In this document: piece after piece, positions 1 to 6,165 of the stretch
Position numbering within the stretch: position 1 is the stretch's first letter
Layout: each line of letters starts with the position of its first letter
From: CAYLNH01 sp964384625
GTDB lineage: Bacteria; Verrucomicrobiota; Lentisphaeria; JABSQK01
Direction: 5' to 3'
NCBI GenBank assembly: GCA_964384625.1
Contig: CAYLNH010000299.1
Location: 1-8,455 of the forward strand
Length of the DNA: 8,455 nt
Position numbers and translations under genes: made by a program
The notes under the pieces: generated by a model
What the model saw: the letters and a program-made list of their open reading frames with translations, nothing else
What the model was told of the DNA's origin: nothing
Databases searched by the model: none

Positions 1-62
1 TGGAACTACAAAATCGCCGCTAATTGTTCATGTTAATTTCGGACGAGCTCTAAGGCGGGACA

Positions 63-103
63 CGATGCTCGCATCGCTTGTTCGACGGCGCCTGGCCGCC
101 GTC
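63..103 (-). terminator. Tandem hairpins downstream of the thioesterase gene, possible terminator
   Basis: Two inverted repeats lie 30-70 bp past the thioesterase stop codon. The first, 84-103, has a perfect 7-bp GC-rich stem (GACGGCG with CGCCGTC) and a 6-nt loop. The second, 63-76, is CGATGCTCGCATCG, giving a 5-bp stem with a 4-nt loop. Position and stem strength fit transcription termination for the minus-strand gene. No T-tract follows either stem, so a classical Rho-independent terminator is not shown; a Rho-dependent or bidirectional role is equally possible. The rest of 1-132 contains nothing I can identify, and 1-60 is visibly more AT-rich than the surroundings. Confidence 0.35.
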
Positions 104-132
104 CCCGGCTGGAAAACTTGCGCCGAGCCGAT

Positions 133-543
133 CTAGAGGACGTCCCCGTTGAGTGCCTCGAGCAACTCCGACGGCATCCTTGTCGGCCGCTGTTTGCCGG
201 CGGCATAGCAGACGTGGATCGTGTGGCCGCGGGCCAGGAGGTCCTGGTCTCGATAGACTTCGCAGACGGCTTTGACCCGCACTTTGCTGAGCTGCTCGAA
301 GCGGCAGGTCAGGGTCAGCCGGTCTTCGTAGCGCGCCGGCTTCAGATACTCCGCATGGGCTTCGGCAATGGGCAGCAGATAGCCGTCCTGCTCCATTCTG
401 GAGTAGGGATAGCCGAGGGCCTGCAGGGCGGCGGAACGGGCGCGTTCGAAATAGACCAGGTAGTTGGCGTAGTACACGACCTTCATCTGATCGGTATCGG
501 CGTAGGGCACGACATAGTCGATTCTGGCGAGGTCGGCGTCCAT
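133..543 (-). CDS. Acyl-CoA thioesterase, YbgC / 4-hydroxybenzoyl-CoA thioesterase (hotdog fold) family
   Basis: This 136-residue protein is predicted to hydrolyse acyl-CoA thioesters in the cytoplasm. The length is normal for single-hotdog YbgC/4HBT enzymes. The N-terminus carries the family signature YADTDQMKVVYYANYLVYFE (residues 14-33). By analogy with 4HBT, Asp18 is the catalytic acid in front of the hotdog helix. The central RYEDRLTLTCRFEQLSKVRV stretch (71-90) is the typical beta strand pair of the family. The frame stays open upstream to 678, but homology begins at the ATG at 541-543, which has a good Shine-Dalgarno (CCAAGGA) 5 nt before it, so I start there. At residue 21 a Lys replaces the Gly usual in the xxMG part of the motif. 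YbgC often sits with tol-pal genes; here the neighbour is divergent priA, so the substrate cannot be inferred from context. Confidence 0.88.
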   Translation of the reverse strand: MDADLARIDYVVPYADTDQMKVVYYANYLVYFERARSAALQALGYPYSRMEQDGYLLPIAEAHAEYLKPARYEDRLTLTCRFEQLSKVRVKAVCEVYRDQDLLARGHTIHVCYAAGKQRPTRMPSELLEALNGDVL

Positions 544-548
544 GGCGA

Positions 549-555
549 TCCTTGG
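549..555 (-). promoter_or_regulatory. Ribosome binding site that fixes the thioesterase start
   Basis: On the minus strand CCAAGGA ends 5 nt before the ATG at 541-543. This supports that start over the in-frame upstream codons reaching to 678, which would overlap the priA start region and add residues without family resemblance. Confidence 0.6.
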
Positions 556-559
556 GTCA

Positions 560-611
560 TTGCATCTGTGGTGGCGGTCGTCTATGGTAGTGCGCCGGGG
601 CAGACAGTCAA
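560..611. promoter_or_regulatory. Overlapping divergent promoters for thioesterase gene and priA (candidate)
   Basis: The 88-bp gap between the two divergent starts holds sigma70-like elements on both strands. On the plus strand TTGCAT (560-565) is followed after 17 nt by TATGGT (583-588), which would start transcription near 595, ahead of priA. On the minus strand TTGACT (606-611) is followed after 16 nt by TACCAT (584-589), which would start near 577, ahead of the thioesterase. The two -10 boxes share almost the same bases, so the two promoters would compete if both are real. The matches are imperfect (3-5 of 6 per box) and were found by eye. Confidence 0.35.
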
Positions 612-631
612 TCCAGGGACAGTGTATTCCA

Positions 632-2842
632 ATGAGCAAGAACATCGCCCGAGTCATCGTCAATCTGTCCCTGGACAAGACCTTTGACTATCGCATTCCG
701 CGTGATCTTCTGGGGCGCGTGCATGTCGGCTCGCGGGTGGATGTGCCGTTCGGCCATTCCGTCCGCATGGGATTTGTTGTGGGGCTGCAGGAGCGCTCGA
801 GTTTCGGCGAACTCAAGGAGATCCGGCAGGTACACGGGGATCGCCCGATGATCCCGGAGCCGCTGCTCAAGCTCGGGCGTTGGATGGCGTCCTACTACTG
901 CTGTACCCGGGAACAGGCCGTCCAGGGCCTGCTGCCGGCGGTGGTGCGCGGCGGTAAGATGAGTGCCAAGAAGCACAAGGTTCTGCGCCTCAATCCGGAC
1001 GCCGATCTGGCCGCCGCCATCGAGGACCTGGAGTCGCGGCATGCAGCGCGTCAGATCGAGATCATCAAGCAACTGGAACTGCTGCGAGCCGTGCCGCTGA
1101 CCGAGATGCAGCGTTTTGCCGGCCCGGTCAATGCTTTGCGCCGTGCCGGCATTGTCCTGGCCGAAGACGAAGCGGTGGAACGTGATCCCTTCGCCGACGC
1201 CGCGATTCTGCCGGACGCGCCGCTGGCGCTGACGGCCGAGCAGGATGCCGCCCTTGAACAGATCCTGCAGAGTCTCAGTCGCACGCAGCGGGAGACGATT
1301 CTCTTGTTCGGCGTCACCGGCAGCGGCAAGACCGAGGTCTACATGCAGGCAATTGCCGCCTGCCTCGAGCGGGACGAAGAAGCGATCGTGCTGGTGCCGG
1401 AGATTTCGCTGACCCCCCAGACCACAACGCGGTTTCGCGCCCGGTTCGGCGACCGGGTCAGCGTGCTTCACAGTCATCTCAGCGATGGCGAACGCTTTGA
1501 CGAATGGACGAAGATCAATGAAGGCCGGGTTCAGATCGTCGTGGGCGCGCGTTCGGCTTTGTTTGCGCCGTTTCGCAAGCTGGGCCTGATCATCGTCGAT
1601 GAGGAACACGAGAACAGCTACAAACAGGACGGCCACGCGCCGCGCTATCACGCGCGGGATGTTGCGGTGATGCGCGGGCATATGGAGAATGCCTCTGTGG
1701 TTTTGGGGACGGCAACGCCGTCACTGGAGTCGTATTACAACGCGATGAACGGCAAATACCGGCTGGCCGAGCTCCGGCAACGCATTGACGCGCGCCCGAT
1801 GCCGTCAATGGAACTGGTGGATATGTGTGCGGAGAAGGAATCGGCGGGCGAGGCGCAGGTGTTGTCGCGGCGGCTGATCGACCTGACCCGGAACTGTCTG
1901 GAGAACGGCGAACAGGTGATTTACTTCCTGAACCGCCGCGGCTATGCCACGCAATTGCGCTGTCTCAGCTGCGGCTTCGTCGCCGGTTGCGACGATTGCG
2001 CCGTGAAATATACCTACCATCGCAGCAAGGAGCTGCTGTTGTGTCATACGTGCGGGGCGGTGCGGCGGGCGCCGACGGTCTGCCCGGAATGCGGCGACGA
2101 GGGAATCCGCTACAGCGGGTTGGGCACCGAGAAGATCGAGGCGATTGTCGGCGGCGTTTTTCCGCACGCCCGCGTGCTGCGGATGGACTCCGACACGATG
2201 ACGCGGAAGGACGCCTACCGCAAAGCCCTGACCGCCTTCCGCGCCGGCGCCGTCGACATTCTGATCGGCACCCAGATGATCGCCAAGGGACTGCATTTCC
2301 CCAACGTGACGCTGGTGGGCGTGATCTTCGCTGATCTCGGCTTGTACATGCCGGATTTCCGGGCCGGCGAACGGACCTTCCAGTTGCTGGTGCAGGTTGC
2401 CGGCCGCGCCGGTCGCGGCGAGGTCCCCGGTCGTGTGGTCGTCCAGACGTATACGCCGTTTCATCCGGCGCTCGAGGCCGGAGTGCAGCTGGATTTCCGC
2501 AAGTTCTTCGAGGAGGAAATCGAGATCCGCGAGCAGTTCGGCTACCCGCCGGCCACCCGCATGATGGTGGTCCGGATGCGCGGCAAAGACGAAGCGGAAG
2601 TGGACGGTGCAATCCGTCGGTTTGCCGACGGCTTCCGGCCGCAGTTGCCGCCGAATGTGGAGTTGGTCGACCCGTTGCCCGGCGGCATCCCGCGGATGCG
2701 CGGGGAGTTCTACTTCCAGTTTCTGATGATCACGCGGGATATGCCGGCCTTGAGCCGCAGCCTGAAACGCTATGTCGCGGCCTTCAAACTCCCGCGCCAC
2801 GTACGGATGATGATCGACGTCGACCCGATGTCGGTGATTTGA
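632..2842 (+). CDS. priA: Primosomal protein N' (replication restart helicase PriA)
   Basis: PriA binds abandoned replication forks and reloads the replicative helicase; it is a superfamily 2 DNA helicase with 3'-to-5' polarity. The 736 residues match the family length. In order: an N-terminal 3'-end-binding domain (about 5-105, with the typical FDYRIP and VDVPFG stretches), Walker A GVTGSGKT (227-234), Walker B DEEH (323-326), GTATPS (359-364), eight zinc-binding cysteines in two clusters (C444, C447, C453, C456 and C471, C474, C484, C487), GTQMIAKG (546-553), QVAGRAGR (588-595) and the C-terminal domain ending DVDPMSVI. The frame is open upstream to 542, but the family sequence begins MSKNIARVIV at 632, with AGGGA 12 nt upstream, so the 30 extra residues are rejected. 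It is complete with all motifs present and is divergent from the thioesterase gene. No convincing terminator follows it. Confidence 0.97.
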   Translation: MSKNIARVIVNLSLDKTFDYRIPRDLLGRVHVGSRVDVPFGHSVRMGFVVGLQERSSFGELKEIRQVHGDRPMIPEPLLKLGRWMASYYCCTREQAVQGLLPAVVRGGKMSAKKHKVLRLNPDADLAAAIEDLESRHAARQIEIIKQLELLRAVPLTEMQRFAGPVNALRRAGIVLAEDEAVERDPFADAAILPDAPLALTAEQDAALEQILQSLSRTQRETILLFGVTGSGKTEVYMQAIAACLERDEEAIVLVPEISLTPQTTTRFRARFGDRVSVLHSHLSDGERFDEWTKINEGRVQIVVGARSALFAPFRKLGLIIVDEEHENSYKQDGHAPRYHARDVAVMRGHMENASVVLGTATPSLESYYNAMNGKYRLAELRQRIDARPMPSMELVDMCAEKESAGEAQVLSRRLIDLTRNCLENGEQVIYFLNRRGYATQLRCLSCGFVAGCDDCAVKYTYHRSKELLLCHTCGAVRRAPTVCPECGDEGIRYSGLGTEKIEAIVGGVFPHARVLRMDSDTMTRKDAYRKALTAFRAGAVDILIGTQMIAKGLHFPNVTLVGVIFADLGLYMPDFRAGERTFQLLVQVAGRAGRGEVPGRVVVQTYTPFHPALEAGVQLDFRKFFEEEIEIREQFGYPPATRMMVVRMRGKDEAEVDGAIRRFADGFRPQLPPNVELVDPLPGGIPRMRGEFYFQFLMITRDMPALSRSLKRYVAAFKLPRHVRMMIDVDPMSVI

Positions 2843-2910
2843 CGGCGAACCGTCCGGATTGCTCTCCGGCGGACTGTTGCCGGGTTGGTCGTCGCCGCCG
2901 GCGGGCCATC

Positions 2911-2938
2911 TTGAAACCGTCTGCTTTGGGCGTAGAGT
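2911..2938 (+). promoter_or_regulatory. Candidate promoter for the histidine kinase gene
   Basis: TTGAAA (2911-2916) and TAGAGT (2933-2938) are separated by 16 nt, a plausible sigma70-type pair (4-5 of 6 matches per box) in the 150-bp gap after priA. Transcription would begin near 2945, leaving a leader of about 48 nt. That leader has three AGTCA copies (2966-2970, 2979-2983, 2985-2989) just before the start codon and no good Shine-Dalgarno in the normal position. This was read by eye. Confidence 0.33.
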
Positions 2939-2992
2939 GTATTGGGGTCGGCCGGGTAGCCGGGGAGTCACGCATCACAGTCAGAGTCAACC

Positions 2993-5512
2993 ATGGTTCC
3001 ACCCGGAAAAGAGACAGACGCCGCCGGGGGAGACGTCCCGTTTCGCCAACTCGTCGGCGATATCTCGTCGAGCTTCGTCAATGCCGTCGGCGCGGACTTC
3101 GACTCCCGCGTCGACGCCGCCCTGGCCAGGATCGGCGAAGCCGCGGCCGCGGACCGTGCGGGCCTCATTCTGGTCGAGCCGGACGCCGCGTCCGGGGCGA
3201 CGACGCACATGTGGTGCCGGCCCGGCCTGGAGCACTCCCTGCCGCCCGACCAGAAGATCCCCCTGGACCGTGTTCGTCTCGCCAGAGATCTGGCAGACGG
3301 CAAGCCGCTGGTGATCCGCGATATCGATGAACTGCCGGCAGAGTGCCGGGAGGAGCGTGCATTTCTGACGGCGCGCGGGGTGAGAGCAACGATGGTGGTG
3401 CCGATTCTGCTCCGCGGCCGGCTGGTGGCGTTCATCGGCTTGAGTACGGTTGAGCATCCCCGGGATTGGCCGGCGGCATACGTTGGCCTGCTGCGGCTGG
3501 TCGGGGAGATCATCATCAATGTCCGGCACCACATCCGGACGGCAGCTGAACTGCGGCAGAGCCGCAACCGGTATCAGGCGATCATCGCGCACCAGACCGA
3601 GTTGATCATCCGTTTCCGGGCGGACACCACCGTGACCTTCGTCAACGAGGCCTATTGCCGCTACTTCGATACAACCGAAGAGGAAGCACTGGGCAATTCG
3701 TTCATGCCGTTGGTGCCGGAGGACAAGCGGCCGGAGCTGGCGGCGTTGTTTGCGAGCCTGACGCCGGATTCCCCTGACGCCCGGTACGAAATCAGGGTCC
3801 CGCTGCCCGACGGCCGGGTGCGCCGGATGGAATGGTCCGGCCGGGCAGTTTTTGACGACGAGGGCAATGTCATTGAGCATCAGGCTGTCGGGCGCGATAT
3901 TACGGAACTGAAGCAGAATGAGGACACCCTGCGTCTGGCGCTGCGACACCAGCACGTGCTCAATCAGGTGCTGCAGATTTCGCTGCGCCCCGGGTTGGCC
4001 TTTCACGAGGTCCTTGATCGCAGTCTGGATGCCTTGGTCGACGTCCCCTGGTTGGGCGAGGATTACGGCGGCGCGATCTTCGTGGCGGAGCAGGAACCGG
4101 ATGTTCTGATTCTCAAGTCCTACCGCAACCTGTCGCCGCAAATCGTCCTGAATCACTCCAGAGTGACCGCAAGGGACTCCTTTCTCGCGGCCGCGGTTGC
4201 CGGACAGGAGATTACCTGGCGCCCGGCGGCGGCCGCCGGGTTCACGTTAGCCGACGGGCCGCAGGAGTGTTGTTGTGTGCCGCTTACGGAAGGCGGCAAT
4301 GTCCTGGGGGTCTTCGCCCTCTTTTTCATGCAGTCGGCATGCGATTCCGGGCATCGTCGACGCTTTGTCGAGGCCTTGGGCAATACGCTGGCGGTGACCA
4401 TTCGTCGGAAGCAGGCGGAGGCCGATCTGCTTGAGAGCGAAAGCCGGGTTCGCGCCATCGTCACGAATGTGGTTGACGGCATTGTGACGGTGGACCGTCT
4501 GGGCCGGTTGGAATCGGCCAATCCGGCGGCGGCCGGGATTTTCGGGTATTCCCCCGGCGATCTCGGCGGCAAGCCCTTGGGGCTGATCCTGCCGGCGGTG
4601 CGGACGGTTCATTCGGTTGGCGACTACCTCAAGTCCCGGGTCGGCGAACCGGCCGTGGAGTCGCTCGGCGAGCGGCGCAACGGCGAGATGTTTCCCATGG
4701 AGATGTCGGTCTCGCGCATGCAGTTGGCGGATCGCCGGCTGTACGTCGCGATCGTGCGGGACATCACCGCGCGGAAGCAGGTGGAAGAGCAGTTGATCCA
4801 GGCGCGGGACGAGGCCGAAGCGGCCAATTACTCGAAGAGCCTGTTCCTCGCCACGATGAGTCACGAGCTGCGGACGCCGCTGAACTCGATTATCGGCTTT
4901 TCCAAACTGCTGGCCAAGAATGGCGACGGCAACCTGACCGACGACCAGATCAACCATATCCAACGCGTCCTGCGGAATGGCGAGGAATTGCTGGCCCTGA
5001 TCAACGACGTCCTGGATCTGTCGAAGATCGATGCCGGCAAGACCGAGATCCTGGTCGGCATGGTGGCGTTGCGGCCGCTGGTCGCCGATGTCGTCGAGCA
5101 ATATGCGGCAACGCGTTCGGACCTGGATTTCCGTATGGAGATCCCCCGGGACGTGAAGCCGATCGAGACGGATTCCGCCCGCTTGCGTCAGGTCTTGAGT
5201 AATCTCGTCGGGAACGCCGCCAAATTCACGGCCGAAGGTTCGGTTACCGTGCGGGTTGAAGCCGATGCGGAGGGGCATCCGGTCCGTCTGCAGGTGGTGG
5301 ATACGGGTATCGGCATCGCGGACAACATGCAGGAGCGGATCTTCGAGGCATTCACGCAGGTGGACTCATCGGCCACCCGGAAATACTCGGGTACCGGTCT
5401 GGGCTTGAAGATCTGCCGGAGCCTGTGCCAGTTGCTGGGCTATCGCGTCACGGTCGAGAGCGCCCCCGAAGCGGGGTCGACCTTCACGATCCACCTCCGT
5501 CCAACTCCGTGA
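2993..5512 (+). CDS. Soluble sensor histidine kinase, GAF-PAS-GAF-PAS-HisKA-HATPase
   Basis: This 839-residue kinase should autophosphorylate on His624 and pass the phosphate to an unidentified response regulator. Domains, with boundaries by eye: GAF about 22-178; PAS about 191-308, ending in the PAC-like GRDITELK; GAF about 318-470; PAS about 484-598, ending VRDITARK; a short coiled linker; HisKA about 614-681 with SHELRTPLN (H624); and HATPase_c about 726-837 with the N-box (N737, N741), DTGIGI (770-775) and GTGLGL (800-805). There is no signal peptide, transmembrane segment or receiver domain, so it senses cytoplasmic or diffusible signals. The second GAF has three consecutive cysteines (C426-C428) before its VPL strand. 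The ATG at 2993 is the only usable start, because an in-frame stop at 2957-2959 is followed by no other start codon. The ribosome binding site is weak. No regulator is adjacent, so this is an orphan kinase. Its last 29 bp overlap the convergent COQ7-like gene. Confidence 0.93.
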   Translation: MVPPGKETDAAGGDVPFRQLVGDISSSFVNAVGADFDSRVDAALARIGEAAAADRAGLILVEPDAASGATTHMWCRPGLEHSLPPDQKIPLDRVRLARDLADGKPLVIRDIDELPAECREERAFLTARGVRATMVVPILLRGRLVAFIGLSTVEHPRDWPAAYVGLLRLVGEIIINVRHHIRTAAELRQSRNRYQAIIAHQTELIIRFRADTTVTFVNEAYCRYFDTTEEEALGNSFMPLVPEDKRPELAALFASLTPDSPDARYEIRVPLPDGRVRRMEWSGRAVFDDEGNVIEHQAVGRDITELKQNEDTLRLALRHQHVLNQVLQISLRPGLAFHEVLDRSLDALVDVPWLGEDYGGAIFVAEQEPDVLILKSYRNLSPQIVLNHSRVTARDSFLAAAVAGQEITWRPAAAAGFTLADGPQECCCVPLTEGGNVLGVFALFFMQSACDSGHRRRFVEALGNTLAVTIRRKQAEADLLESESRVRAIVTNVVDGIVTVDRLGRLESANPAAAGIFGYSPGDLGGKPLGLILPAVRTVHSVGDYLKSRVGEPAVESLGERRNGEMFPMEMSVSRMQLADRRLYVAIVRDITARKQVEEQLIQARDEAEAANYSKSLFLATMSHELRTPLNSIIGFSKLLAKNGDGNLTDDQINHIQRVLRNGEELLALINDVLDLSKIDAGKTEILVGMVALRPLVADVVEQYAATRSDLDFRMEIPRDVKPIETDSARLRQVLSNLVGNAAKFTAEGSVTVRVEADAEGHPVRLQVVDTGIGIADNMQERIFEAFTQVDSSATRKYSGTGLGLKICRSLCQLLGYRVTVESAPEAGSTFTIHLRPTP

Positions 5513-6020
5513 GCATGCGGTTCCAGCGGCCGATGTGCCCATCCTCGTCGGCCTGATCTTTCTCAATGATCTTTCGCGTATCGTCGTCCCAATCGATGTC
5601 GCGCAGGAGCTCCGCATAATGTTCGACGGCCTGGCTCTCCACCCAGATGCCCGTCTTGAGGATGCGTTTCTTGCCGAGAATGCGGGAGCCGAAGCCGAAA
5701 ATGAAACCGACGACGGCGTAGGCCGGGCGCAGAATGCCGGGGCGGAAGCCGTATTCATAGAGCTTGGTCTGGAAGTCCTGCAGGTGCGTCATCTCGTTGA
5801 GCATCGCCGCACACAGCTGACGGTTCAGCTCGGACGGCTCCCGGCTGATCTGGAAGCGGTAGATGTTGGTGGCCATCGTTTCGAGTGTGTGCAGCGTCCG
5901 CAGGCCGGCTTTGATCTTCCGTAACCGCGCCGGCTGCATATCCCGGCCGCGCACCTTTATTTCCTCTTCCCGCACTTCCGGGCGGATGATCGAGACATCG
6001 TATTTGGTTTCTTGCTTCAC
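5484..6020 (-). CDS. COQ7-like diiron (demethoxyubiquinone hydroxylase family) protein
   Basis: This is a ferritin-like four-helix diiron protein of about 178 residues. COQ7 enzymes hydroxylate the quinone ring in ubiquinone synthesis. With the start used here the COQ7 ligand pattern is present in order: E47 in LExxAxxIYxxQ, E76-x2-H79, E128 followed six residues later by the conserved HY (134-135), and E159-x2-H162. The hydrophobic RPAYAVVGFIFGFGSRILG (98-116) matches the COQ7 segment that contacts the membrane or lipid. The start is uncertain. GTG at 6018-6020 is chosen because the IIRPEVREEEI stretch looks coding. GTG at 5952-5954 has the best ribosome binding site and would give 156 residues. 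The frame stays open to a GTG at 6081-6083. The 3' end overlaps the kinase gene tail to tail by 29 bp. If the host lacks ubiquinone, the substrate is probably another quinone; that is inference. Confidence 0.8.
   Translation of the reverse strand: MKQETKYDVSIIRPEVREEEIKVRGRDMQPARLRKIKAGLRTLHTLETMATNIYRFQISREPSELNRQLCAAMLNEMTHLQDFQTKLYEYGFRPGILRPAYAVVGFIFGFGSRILGKKRILKTGIWVESQAVEHYAELLRDIDWDDDTRKIIEKDQADEDGHIGRWNRMLTELDGGGS
5963..5966 (-). promoter_or_regulatory. Shine-Dalgarno favouring a shorter COQ7-like protein
   Basis: GAGG, in the minus-strand context AAGAGGAAAT, lies 8 nt before the in-frame GTG at 5952-5954. It is the best ribosome binding site in the 5' part of this gene, better than anything before the GTG at 6018-6020 or 6081-6083. 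The shorter form would start at the arginine-rich RGRDMQPARL. It could be the true start or an internal one. Confidence 0.4.
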
Positions 6021-6101
6021 CTGGTCTTCACTTTCGCTTATGCAGGCAGTTCTCCGTCGCGGTGAGTTGGTTCTCGTCAACACCTGGCTGTTGCCGGGCG
6101 T

Positions 6102-6129
6102 ACAATGCGCGATGCATTCGGACTGTCAA
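6102..6129 (-). promoter_or_regulatory. Candidate promoter for the COQ7-like gene
   Basis: On the minus strand a consensus TTGACA (6124-6129) is followed after 16 nt by a weaker CATTGT (6102-6107), in the 145-bp gap between the surface-protein gene and the COQ7-like gene. Transcription would start near 6095. A small inverted repeat, AATGC/GCATT (6104-6108 and 6114-6118), lies between the boxes and touches the -10; it could be an operator, but it is short enough to arise by chance. Confidence 0.35.
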
Positions 6130-6165
6130 TCGACTTGGCCGCAATACCGATTTCGGGTGTATTCC

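Noticed and set aside
1..135. Plus-strand frame open from base 2 to a stop at 133-135, possible tail of a gene from the left
   Set aside because: The translation (containing SPLIVHVNFGRALRRD) resembles nothing I know, and it covers two hairpins; it is too short to call.
118..687. Open plus-strand frame across the thioesterase gene
   Set aside because: It lies opposite a confidently identified gene, shows no family resemblance and is explained by GC-rich codon use on the other strand.
2843..2910. Possible terminator after priA (GTCCG/CGGAC and CCGG pairs)
   Set aside because: Stems are only 4-5 bp with long loops and no T-tract; not better than chance in GC-rich DNA.
608..2971. Long minus-strand open frames opposite priA (608-1681 and 1805-2971)
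   Set aside because: They are rich in His, Arg, Gln and Pro with no recognisable motif and mirror priA codons. priA itself is beyond doubt.
2987..5278. Long minus-strand open frames opposite the histidine kinase (2987-4156 and 4247-5278)
   Set aside because: Same antisense pattern; all kinase motifs are on the plus strand.
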